Below, piece by piece: positions 25,212 to 35,900 of a DNA stretch of 39,303 nucleotides; positions within the stretch are counted from its first letter, which is position 1, and each line of letters starts with the position of its first letter. This DNA is from a virus. The notes below the pieces were generated by a model. It had not been told where the DNA came from, made no database searches, and was given only the letters and a program-made list of their open reading frames with translations. The position numbers and the translations under genes are program-made. The stretch is from positions 1 to 39,303 of the IMG/VR virus record IMGVR_UViG_3300006916_000120; one strand, 5' to 3'.

Positions 25212-26408
25212 ATGGCTTATTCAGATATAATAGGTGCTACAAAATTATATGGAGATTTATTGAATACTAATTTTTCTAATATTGGAAATAATTTAAGTAA
25301 TGTTAAAATGGATTATTCTCCTGTTAATCCATACTCATCTGGAGCCTATACACCAAGATCATCTAGAAATATTTATACAGGAGAAGGAAGAAATATAGTA
25401 GATCCTGTTGCTCAGGCTAGTAACACAGGCTTTAGTACAGCTGAAAATTTACTTATGAAGGGATCTCAAGCTTTGCAATATGGGACTATGGCTACAAAAT
25501 TATCTCCATACTTACAAAAAGCAGCAACAAGTTTAGGAGCACCAGGAACAATGGGAAGTTTAGGCCCTGCTGCAATGTTATACGGAGCAACAAGAAATCA
25601 AAATCCTTATGATTGGTCAACTGGAGAAAGCTTAGGAACTATTGGTAGTACAGTAATGGCTGGCCAAGCGTTGGCCCCACTACTTGGTATGACAACGGCA
25701 GCAGCTCCAGCAGGTTTTATAGGTCCGCTTACAGCCGCTGGTGGCACTGGTGCAGCAGGTGCAAGCATATTAGGTATGCACCCAGGACTTGCACTAGGAA
25801 GCTTGCTTGTAGGAAGTTTACTTTCTGGGCGCGGAAGAAAGAAAGCTAGAAAGGCAAGAAGACAAGCTGGAGAAGATATAAGACAACAACAGGATGATAT
25901 TTACACGCAAAGAGCAGAAGCTGTAAAAGAAGGGAGAGACAGGATGCAGGCTGATTTACTTACAAAAATGTATGACGAAAGACAGGGCAGGTATGATAAT
26001 CAATACGGAGGTAATTACGATACTAGAGCTTATGCAGATGAAGGAATGAAAATGGAAAAAAATATAGTAGCTGAGTTTACGGGCAATGAGCTAATAGTAA
26101 ATGATCAGAATGATTTAGAAAACGATATAGCTAGTGGAAACAATAAATCAGCTGCTAATAGAATTAGAATGGCTATGAAGGGAGGAAATATAACTCCAGG
26201 GGAAGAAACACACAAAGGAAACCCAATGCCTGTAGATGCGGAAGGAACTATCTACGCGGGCGGGGGCGCGCTACCTTTTAAAGCAAATAAAGGTGCTGGT
26301 ATATACGATCATGCTACAGATCAATTTAAAATGGATATGGATGACGACACTATAGTTAAGGTAGTAAAAAAGAATATGAATAAGTGGAAATCTAACGGAA
26401 TGGCATAA
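25212..26408 (+). CDS. Putative internal virion (cargo) protein 1
   Basis: The product is 398 aa. Residues about 105-205 are Gly/Ala/Leu-rich and hydrophobic, compatible with insertion into the host envelope. A basic helical patch (GRGRKKARKARRQAGE, about 205-222) and a coiled region follow. The C-terminal block from about 288 (VAEFTGNELIVND, ITPGEETHKGNPMPVD at 327-342, GAGIYDHATDQFK) is a conserved-looking unit I recall in virion proteins of related phages. GMKMEKN occurs at 278-284. The next gene is coupled by TAATG. Ejection with the DNA is inferred from composition and place. Confidence 0.6.
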   Translation: MAYSDIIGATKLYGDLLNTNFSNIGNNLSNVKMDYSPVNPYSSGAYTPRSSRNIYTGEGRNIVDPVAQASNTGFSTAENLLMKGSQALQYGTMATKLSPYLQKAATSLGAPGTMGSLGPAAMLYGATRNQNPYDWSTGESLGTIGSTVMAGQALAPLLGMTTAAAPAGFIGPLTAAGGTGAAGASILGMHPGLALGSLLVGSLLSGRGRKKARKARRQAGEDIRQQQDDIYTQRAEAVKEGRDRMQADLLTKMYDERQGRYDNQYGGNYDTRAYADEGMKMEKNIVAEFTGNELIVNDQNDLENDIASGNNKSAANRIRMAMKGGNITPGEETHKGNPMPVDAEGTIYAGGGALPFKANKGAGIYDHATDQFKMDMDDDTIVKVVKKNMNKWKSNGMA

Positions 26409-27913
26409 TGGCAGATATAAGCAAAGAAATAGCAAAAAAAGATGCTCAAAAGTTATTTGATTCAATAGGGAAATTTACAAGCTCTGGTTGGGTTACTACA
26501 GGAGAGGAGGGAAATACATTAGATGAGGTAAAAAGAATTATAAAAAAATATAAAGACGGAAATGATTTAAATTTATTAGAGTCTTTATATGAAGAAATAT
26601 ATAACACTGGAGTAAACACTACATTAAAAGGAGAATTTACTGGCCAGCAAAGATTAAAAGATAGATTAGAAAAATTAAAAAAAGAAAATCCTAATAGGTC
26701 TTTATTAGAATTAGATTTAATTGATGAAGGAAGAGAATTTTCTATAAAAGGAGGTCAAGCACAATTTGAACGCCCTTTTGATTTGTATAACAAACATAAA
26801 TCTGAGATACCATCTTATGTTGCTCCTAATTCTGATATAACCCTAGAAGGTATAACAGAAAGGTTTCAGGGGGGTAATAAAACAAATCCTTTAACTGTTG
26901 ATGACATTAATGCTTTAGATAATAAAAATGCTATTGACTTAATAATAAATAATAAAATTCCTTTAACTGATGAAGCTAGAGGAACTTTATTTAGTTTTTT
27001 AAAATTCTCTCCTCAAGAATATCAGGATAATTTTAAATCTACCTATTATAGTCAAGAAGAAATTGACAGAATGCAGGGCGCAGAGTATACAGATCAAACA
27101 GATGAAACAATTCCAGTGGTTGACCCTGATATAATGCTTCATGAAACATTAGACACTCCTGATGTTCCTCAAGAGTCTACAGAAGTAACACCTGAAGTTG
27201 TTGCAGATGAAGTTGTTGAGCCTACTGTTACCACTGATACAAAAGAAGTAACTACAGAAAAAACAAAATCTGAAAAATTAGCTGGAGCTGGTAATGCTTT
27301 ATTAAAAGGTGCGGGAGCTGTTTTAGATTCTATTGGTGGGCCTGGAGCTATTATATCGTATGTAATGGGTAAAAAAGGCTTAAAGGCTGCTATGAAAGAG
27401 GTGGAGCCTAAAGCTAAAGCAGAGTTATCTCCAATGTTTATGCAGCACTTAAGACAAACTAGAGAGCTAGCTAAAAAAGGATTTCATCCAGATCAAGCCA
27501 GAAAGTTTAGAAAAGAATTAGATAAGTCTTATCAAATAGGATTAGAAAATGCAGTAAGAGGTTCTGGAGGACAAAGGGCTAAGTTCTTAGCACAATCAGG
27601 TGTATTAGACGCACAGCGTTCTTCTGCATTATTAGATTATGCAGCAAAAGATGAAGAGTTGCAATCTAAGAATCAAGACAAGTATGAAAAGATGATGCTT
27701 TTTAAAGAGAATTTTGATATACAAAGAACAGAATCAGAAAGAGCTGAAGATATGGAAAAGCAAGTTGCTGATAAAAAAGCAGCAGCTGGATTTACATCGG
27801 CAGCATTTACAAATTTATTATCAGGGTTTGGTAGAAGCTCTTTAGTTCCTAATCCAGCACCTGGAACTACAAATATTTATAATCAGTTACCAACCCTTGG
27901 ACTAAAAGAATAA
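26408..27913 (+). CDS. Putative internal virion (cargo) protein 2
   Basis: The product is 501 aa and its start overlaps the previous stop. The N-terminal half is charged and Leu/Lys-rich; residues about 235-290 form an acidic Thr/Val/Glu linker. The C-terminal half has GAVLDSIGGPGAIISYVMGKKG (split; hydrophobic turn around 300-325) and then a long helix bundle with RELAKKGFHPDQARKFRK and RAKFLAQSGVLDAQRSSALL. This helical, Gln/Ala-rich ending is typical of proteins packed inside the capsid and ejected. Its exact role is unknown. Confidence 0.6.
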   Translation: MADISKEIAKKDAQKLFDSIGKFTSSGWVTTGEEGNTLDEVKRIIKKYKDGNDLNLLESLYEEIYNTGVNTTLKGEFTGQQRLKDRLEKLKKENPNRSLLELDLIDEGREFSIKGGQAQFERPFDLYNKHKSEIPSYVAPNSDITLEGITERFQGGNKTNPLTVDDINALDNKNAIDLIINNKIPLTDEARGTLFSFLKFSPQEYQDNFKSTYYSQEEIDRMQGAEYTDQTDETIPVVDPDIMLHETLDTPDVPQESTEVTPEVVADEVVEPTVTTDTKEVTTEKTKSEKLAGAGNALLKGAGAVLDSIGGPGAIISYVMGKKGLKAAMKEVEPKAKAELSPMFMQHLRQTRELAKKGFHPDQARKFRKELDKSYQIGLENAVRGSGGQRAKFLAQSGVLDAQRSSALLDYAAKDEELQSKNQDKYEKMMLFKENFDIQRTESERAEDMEKQVADKKAAAGFTSAAFTNLLSGFGRSSLVPNPAPGTTNIYNQLPTLGLKE

Positions 27914-27931
27914 ACAACACAAGAATAAAAT

Positions 27932-29983
27932 ATGGCAGTAGATTTTGCATTTTTTGAAGCGCTAACAGGACCTATGCAAGCCGCAGGTCAAATACAAGCG
28001 CAAAGAGACCAAAGAAAACAACAAGAATTTCAGGTGATGCAACAACAGCGTCAAATGGAGCTTACGCAATTGGACAAGCAAAAAGGATTACAAGACATGC
28101 TCAGTTCAGCCACAGAGGCTGCTAAGATGGATTTGTATACTAAAACTAATTTTTCTAGACAAAAAGATATAGATGATTTTAGAAACTGGCATAATACTAT
28201 GTCAGGATGGGGGGATATACAAGAGGTGTTAAGACAACAAGGCTCTGTAGATAACGCAAGGCTATATGGTAATTTAGATTATTTACTAGAAGAGTATAAG
28301 GCTAAACTAAAAAACAATCCTATTTCAAGAAGAGTTAATAAAAATAAAGCTAGTTTAGAGCTTTATCATGCTTATGCTTTAGATAAAGATGGTAACAATA
28401 AATTTTTAACTAGTGGATCTAGAGAAAGATATCAGCAATTTGTAGATGGGGCTACAGATAACTTTATATTTAATGGGCCTAGAGGTGATTATTTAAATGA
28501 AGCAATTAAAGCTCGTAGTGTAGCTGATAATATTAATATAGATGATATAATATATGAGGATGGTAATTATAGCGCTATTATAATGGATATGGTAAATGAC
28601 CAAAATCCAGCAGATCCTCAAGCTTATATGAAGGCGTTATCAGATCAAGATATTAGAAACTGGGTGTCTAAAGAATTAAACTATTATGAATCTGGAGGAA
28701 CGGGATATTTTGGAGATAAAGCAATGTATGGAGAAAAAGAAATAGATACAGAGTTTTCTACTGAATTAGTTAGGTCTATTGACGCTACTAATAAAACAGG
28801 AATATATAAAGGTTCTGATTTCTTTAAATTTAGAGATGATGGTATTTCATTTAAAAACTTATTTGATGAAACTTCTTCTAAAGATTGGGATAGATTAGGT
28901 GGTTATGATAAAAGCACTGAAATGCGTAGCACTAAAGGGTACGGCTCTCCTTTTTCTAAAGGAAGACAAGTAGTTGGTAGCGGTAGGGTGTTTGCTTATA
29001 ATCAAGGATTAGAAGATCAAATAACAATGTCTTGGGCTGGTAATTATAATAATGAAGATAAAACATCTAGATATAACTCTAAAAATCGTCAGGTAAATGA
29101 TGTTAGCATGTTAGGTCTTTACGATGCAAGCGGTCATAAAATACAAGACCAAGATATAGCGTCTATGTGGATTACAGGAAAAGATTTATGGCAAGAATCA
29201 GAAAAAGATGATTTAAGGCTAACTGGATATCATATTGCTCTAGAAGGAAAAAATGCAGATGGTGATTCCTTTTTACTCACTGATGTTTCTAGCGATTCAG
29301 ACATGAATAAATTAAGAGAAAAGTATAAAAACACAACATTTGATTATGTTATTGTAGGAGAGCTTATAGATGATGACTTAGGTCCAGACGATGCCTATTA
29401 TAAAAAAATAGACTTAGGTGATGCTAATGTACAAGCAGCTATAAACGAAAACATAAACTCTGAAAACATAAACAGAGTTAAAGGGCAGATGGCTTCTTAC
29501 AGCCAAGAGTCTGCACACAAAAAACATGCTGCAAAACGTAAGCTATCTAATTCTGTTAAATTACAAAAGCAATTAGATTTACCAACTGATGCTGCTGTTA
29601 ATCAGGTAGTAGGCGCTTATGATCAATCTCTCACTATAGGATTAGGAATGGCTAATGTATCTGCTACAAAAATTCAACAGGTAATGCCTATGATTATTTC
29701 AGATTTATATGTAAATTCGCGACAACCAAGAGAGTACCCTGTAGTTATGGAGCAAGATAATCAGGGCAATCCAGTAATGGTTGCAAATAATGCTTCTGAG
29801 TATATGGCTTATTCATCACAAAAACTAAAAGCAGGACTAGTAAATAATAATCCTAGCTTTGCAGATATGTTAGAAGCAATAAAAACAGGAAATTATGATG
29901 CATATAGTCAATCTATAATGAAAAAAGCTAATTACAAGCAAAGTAGAAGTATAAGTAAAAGTATTTCACAATATTCTTATTAA
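27932..29983 (+). CDS. Putative internal virion (cargo) protein 3
   Basis: The product is 683 aa. The N terminus (about 15-60) is a Gln/Met-rich coiled coil (AQRDQRKQQEFQVMQQQRQM). The middle is mixed alpha/beta, Asp/Tyr/Asn-rich. The C terminus (about 490-683) is helical, ending in Ser/Lys/Tyr. No enzymatic motif is seen. It lies between cargo-like proteins and the giant polymerase-like gene, to which it is coupled by TAATG (29981-29985), so it is likely co-produced and co-packaged with that protein. Confidence 0.55.
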   Translation: MAVDFAFFEALTGPMQAAGQIQAQRDQRKQQEFQVMQQQRQMELTQLDKQKGLQDMLSSATEAAKMDLYTKTNFSRQKDIDDFRNWHNTMSGWGDIQEVLRQQGSVDNARLYGNLDYLLEEYKAKLKNNPISRRVNKNKASLELYHAYALDKDGNNKFLTSGSRERYQQFVDGATDNFIFNGPRGDYLNEAIKARSVADNINIDDIIYEDGNYSAIIMDMVNDQNPADPQAYMKALSDQDIRNWVSKELNYYESGGTGYFGDKAMYGEKEIDTEFSTELVRSIDATNKTGIYKGSDFFKFRDDGISFKNLFDETSSKDWDRLGGYDKSTEMRSTKGYGSPFSKGRQVVGSGRVFAYNQGLEDQITMSWAGNYNNEDKTSRYNSKNRQVNDVSMLGLYDASGHKIQDQDIASMWITGKDLWQESEKDDLRLTGYHIALEGKNADGDSFLLTDVSSDSDMNKLREKYKNTTFDYVIVGELIDDDLGPDDAYYKKIDLGDANVQAAINENINSENINRVKGQMASYSQESAHKKHAAKRKLSNSVKLQKQLDLPTDAAVNQVVGAYDQSLTIGLGMANVSATKIQQVMPMIISDLYVNSRQPREYPVVMEQDNQGNPVMVANNASEYMAYSSQKLKAGLVNNNPSFADMLEAIKTGNYDAYSQSIMKKANYKQSRSISKSISQYSY

Positions 29984-32900
29984 TGGCAGAAGATTACACA
30001 TCAGGACTTAATATCTTATTAAGCAATCAAGCATCTAATCAGGTGCAGCCAGGCTCACCTGAACAAGATTTACAAAATTTATATGAAGAAGGGATGGAAA
30101 CAGGTCCTACAGGTTTTGATCAATTAATTAATAGCGCTTCTTCAGCTCCTGCACAAAATCAAGCATTAGATAGATATGCTTTAGGTCAGGCTGCTGGGCA
30201 AATGGGAGCTGATGAATACGGCAAGTTAGATGAATTAAAATATGGTCAAGCGCCACAACAACAAATAATTGATCCTGCTGAAATGATAGGCTCTGCTGGA
30301 CAAAGAGTAGAGAGAGGATTAAAAGCAGGTTGGGGTGATTTAGTTTCTGGAACAGGAGATACAATTGATTTTGTGTCAGCATTAGTTAGTCCAGGAGAAG
30401 GTGACTTAACTACAAGCGTTGGGTCTTATCTTAAAAAAGTAGGAACAGAATATCAAAAAGAAAATGCCTTAGTATTATCTGAAGATTTGCAAGATATAAC
30501 TTGGGATGATATGTTTAAAGGAGAGTTTTGGTCTTCTAAAATATCAAGACTTGTTCCTTATGCTGCATCATTTATAATACCATATGCTGGAGGATCTATG
30601 GTAGCAGGAAGGCTTCTTGGAAGATATGGGCCTACTGCATTAAAGTATGCTTCTAATACAGGAGCGTTTGGTAAAATGGCTAAGGGTGTAAAGCTAACAG
30701 GAGCTGGAGAAAAAGGATTTAAAGGAGTAAAAGGGTCAGGTGTTTTAGGAAAACTAGGAGTTGATCTTGGAAAAGCGGGATATGCGCCTACTAAACTTGC
30801 AAGAAACATAAGCGGATATATTGGTGGTGGTGCAACAGCCAATTTATTTGAAGGAGCTTATTTAGCTGGAGAAGCTTATCAAGAAATGGCTAATGATGTA
30901 GACGCTAATGGCAATCCACTATTTACTCCAGAAGAAGCAGCACAACATGCTGCTGGGGTTATGGGGGATAATGCTAAATGGATGGGGGTAGATATACTAC
31001 AATATGGTATTTTATTTGGAGGTGCTGGTAGAGGCGTAATGGGTAAAGTATTAAGAAACCCTATTGCAAAAACACCATTTGCTCAAAATATGAAAGGACT
31101 GACAGGAATGCTATTAAGAAATGTAATTCCTAATTTACCTGCTGCTGTTGCATATGCAAGTATAGAGGGAATTACAGAAGGATTTCAAGAGGTTTATCAA
31201 GAGTGGGCAAAATATAAAAATATACAACAAGCTAATAATAAAGGGTATGACTCTGCAATGTCTTGGCTCAAAGAGTCTCCGTTTGGAGAAAGTAGACCAG
31301 AGCTTAGAGATATATTCTGGTCTTCTGTAGGATTAGGAGGAGCTATGGGTGGAGCTAGAGGTTACTTTGATGCTGCTGCGGAAAGAAAACATCTTACTGA
31401 TAAAAAAATAGATGCATATAATAATGTAATAGATATGCTTTCTAACAATGAAGGCAACATGAGTGCAGAACAATCTATAATATTTGAGCAGGCTATAGAT
31501 AATTTAATTGCTTCTAATTTATGGAACTACTCAGGAGATGGTTCTGCTGCTATGTCTATTGTAGACAACTTAGTTAAAGACAATAAACTAACAGAAGAGC
31601 AAGGTGTAGAGTACAAGGCTAGAATTGAATTAGCAGAAAGAGACTATCAAACACATCATGTTAATAGCTCTCTTACAGAAGCGGGTGCTGAGAAAGCATT
31701 TAACTTAGAAATGGTTAAAACTCGTAAAGAAGGAGAAATAGCTGACGAGACAGCAAGATATAATGAAACAGTAGAGCATCAAAAGTCTGTTATTAAAGAT
31801 AAGAAAAAATTAGAAGCTAAATTAAAAATTTTAAAAGAACAGCATAACGCAACGTTAGAAGCTTTAAAGAACGATCTTGCAAATGTTGAGCAATCAATAG
31901 AGGATATATATACTGCTAAGGTAGATCAAGCCCCTATAGCTAAGACTACTGGCAAGCGAGATGCTAGGTTTAAAAAAGAAGGATTAACAAAAGATGAATT
32001 TGAAACTCTAACACAAGAAGGCGAGAAGCAAAAAACTGAAAGAGAAAAAACTGAAGCAGAAACTAAAGCTGAAGAAAAAACTGGTATTTTAGAAACAGTT
32101 AAAGATTTAGGAAGTAAGGCTGTAGAAGGCGTTAAGGGTTTGTTTGGCAAAGCAAAAGAAAAAGCACAATCACCAGAAGTTCAAGAGGCTATAAAAAAAG
32201 TTAAAGATTATGATGCTAAAAAAATAACTAGCGGAGCTAAAGCTAAATTAGTAGAAGCATTAGAGGCTGGTAAGATTGCAGTTAAGAGAGCTTTAGAAAT
32301 TGTAGGTACTGGTATAGGCAAGGTAATTAATAATAAAGATGTCGCCTCTGCAATTAGAAAAGAAGAAAAAACAAAAGAGTCTGACGAAGACGTAAAAAAA
32401 AAAGACCAACGTCAAGTAATTCCTAAAACTAAAGAATACAAAACTACAGAAGCAAGTTTAGAAAAAGGGCCTCGTCAAATAAAAAAAGCTGACATACAAA
32501 AAGGTAAAGGTCCTAATTATGTTATTAAAACTCCAGAAGGAGAAACTATACAATATAGAGACTTTGATAACATTTCTGATAAATACGTATTAGATGAAGA
32601 CGCTAATGTTGAATTACGCCTTAAAAAACCAGTTAAAGGTCAAGAGGGTGTTGTTGAAGTAGATGGTAAATTATATTTTCAATTTGACAATCTTTTATAT
32701 GAAACAGAAATAGAAGTTGTTATAAATAATGAAGTTGTAGGTAAAGTAGCTCAAAGAGATTTTAAAGCTAAAGAGCCTATAAAAAAAGCCAAGAAAAAAG
32801 ATCAACGTAAGATAGATCAATTAATAGGAGCAGTAAAAGAATCTAAAGAAAAAATTAAAAAATTTCTTACTAAAGGTCAAAAAGAAATACCTAATTACGA

Positions 32901-35900
32901 GCCTACAACATTAGATATAAGACCGCTATACAAATATGGATCTGGTGTTATAACATCATCTATAGTTAAAGATATAGTTAATAAAAAGTTTCCTGGAGCT
33001 AAAGGCGTTTTAGCATATGACAAGTTATTAACTGATTTTGGTGAAGAAGCATCTTCTTTAGCTATAGGATCTACTGTATTTATTAATATAGATTCAGTGG
33101 CACAAACAGATATAATTCACGAGGCTGGACATATTTATTATAGTTTAATGGAAGACACTCCATTAATGAAAAGAATTAAAAAACTTTTACCTAAATCAGA
33201 ATTATACGAAAAAACTAAAAGAGAGTATCCTGAGCTTACTTTAATGAATTTTAAAGGGTTTAAAAATATGACTTTAGGCCTTATATATAGAAACATAGCT
33301 GCTAATACTGATAGAACAAAGTATACAAGCGATATAATTGATATTGTAGGAAACATAGTTGCTGCTGAAAAAGCTGAAGATAGCACAAGAGTTAATGATT
33401 TATTTTTATCTCTTAGAACACAAATTAAAGTAAATGGAGGTAAAGATGTTAGAGTAAACCAACAAAAGCATTTACTTGAAGAAACGTTTACAAGAACATT
33501 AGAGTCGTATTCAAAAGGGACAGTGGATGCTGTTGTAAAAGGTTCTGCTGCTCAAAAAGAATTAGAAAAAGATTTAATAGAGTTTTATAAAGAAAGTAAA
33601 AAGTTAGCTACTGAAGAAGAGGCTAGACAAATACTAGATCTTACTGTAGAAGGTATAGCTGGATTAGATTTAGAGAATGCTATTAAAGCTGTACTACTTA
33701 ATTTTAACTCTGCTGATAGAACAGTACCTTATGTGTTAAACTCTGCATACGGACCTATTAATAAAGCGAATAAAAAGCAGTTTCAAAAAGCATCTTCCTA
33801 TGCTGCTGTATCATCTTATATAGGAGACTTTATAGGGCGTAAATTAACTGATGAACAAATAGCTGAAAGGGTTATGCAGGCTATAGCTGATGATTCTAAT
33901 CTAACAATAAAGGATGAGTTAGTACAAACGACTAAAGAGCAAGTTAATGCTATTATAACACAACTTAAAAGACCACAGGCATTAAAAGAGGCAGATATAA
34001 TATTAGATAAAGAAATAGCTAAGATTGGTATTAGAATAGAAACAAAGGATGATATTACTGGAGAATCTGAGTCTATGACTAATGAGGTAGATAAGTATGA
34101 CGATTTAACAAAAGCTATTGCATTACCTACAACTACAACTAACTTTATTAAAAAGATAGTAGAGGTTTATAATAGTAAACAAGAAGAAGGTGGCTTAATT
34201 AATACTAAAGAATTATTAGCTGCGCTTATGTCTTTAGCAAAAGACACTCAAAACGATCCTTATGATTTTATACCTGAAATTAGAAAGTCTAGCAACTCTA
34301 ATATAACAGCAATGCTTAGCGTGTTAGATAGAGTGTACAAGAATAATAAAGTTCTTACTAATGCTAAGTTAATGGAAATTAAAGGCCCTATTGAAGGTAT
34401 TAATATAGAAGTGTTGCAACATAATGTTTTAACTATTGGAGATGAGGGTAAAAGATTTTGGAATCAATACGAAGATACTAGTGCGACTATTGAAAAGAGT
34501 GTAATAGACAGTATTTCTAAAGAAATTAAAGGAAACAAGCAGAAAGCAAATGAAATTGCTGCTATATATAATGAATTGTTTTTTACAAGAAATCCAAAAA
34601 ATGCTAGCGATAGATATAATGCTGCGTATAAAGTATTAGATATTATACTAGATGATAACGCAAAAGGTGTTTTAATTAATAAAGAAGCATTATTACAAAC
34701 TCCTATATTATTTAAAGGACAAAGACAATTTGTGTGGAATGTATTATTTGAACACACTATACACCCAACATTTAGAACGCCACAACTTAAGTATTCTTTA
34801 ATGAAGTATAAGAATAAAAAAGTAGGTTTTTCTGACTTTGTTAATTTTCCAGTAGAAGGACTAATACATGGTAAGCAATCAGAACTTAAAACAATTTTAT
34901 TGCAAGGCCTTGTAGCGTCTAGAGCTACTAACTACTTGTCTATGGTAGATAATGTAGATCAAGATGGTGTTAGCGTATTTAACAAAGAAAACGGATTACA
35001 TAATAGAGCTAAGAATGTAGAAAATATTATTAATGAAGATATAGCTATTGATAAGAATGATATTATGCATCCTGACAATAATATATACAGTCAACTAGCA
35101 TTTCTTAATAAAAACGATAGAGGCGTAAAGACATTCCATTTTAAAGTGCACTCTGGTATGATGAGGCGTATTATTAATAAAGCTGTTGGTTTGCAAAATA
35201 AAGAAGATAGGGCTAAAAAACTTACTAGTGTAAATCCTAACGAATTAATAGCTGGAGACTTTTTTATGTTTTTAAATAGATATAATCAAGGCATTAAGAG
35301 TAAACAAGAAACCATTATATACGATCAAGCTATTGCAGTGTTTTCTGATAAAAGCAGAAGATATTATATAGAAAGCATAGCTGCTCACAATCCAAGAAGC
35401 AGGAAGGCATTATTATCTAGAGTAAAAAACAATCCTGCTTATAACGCTAAATATAAAGATGGAAGCCGTGTATTTCCTTATACTATTGAAAAGAATAAGA
35501 TAAAAGAAATGCCAAAGTTAATTAAACAATGGAGAGAATATGCCAACAATAATAAAGAGTTATTTAAAAATAACGAAGCAATTAAAAAAGGTATATTGCA
35601 AGATGGCGCTATAGAAGCATTTTTAACTTCTTATATAGCTAATAAGTTTATGGCTCAACAATTATTTGTACACGATCATAGGCAATCTAAAAATCAAGTA
35701 GACTACATTAAGCGTGCTGCTGGAGCTATTGCTAGCCATGTGGTATTTGATAGAAATACCTCTGTAGAGTTTGTTGTTACTAAAGATTACTATGTAGACA
35801 AAGAAGGCAATGTAGGAACAGAAGATAATGCTAATACCGCTATTGAAAACGATGCAATGGGATATGTATTACCTGAACAAGCAAAGTTTATTAGAACTAA

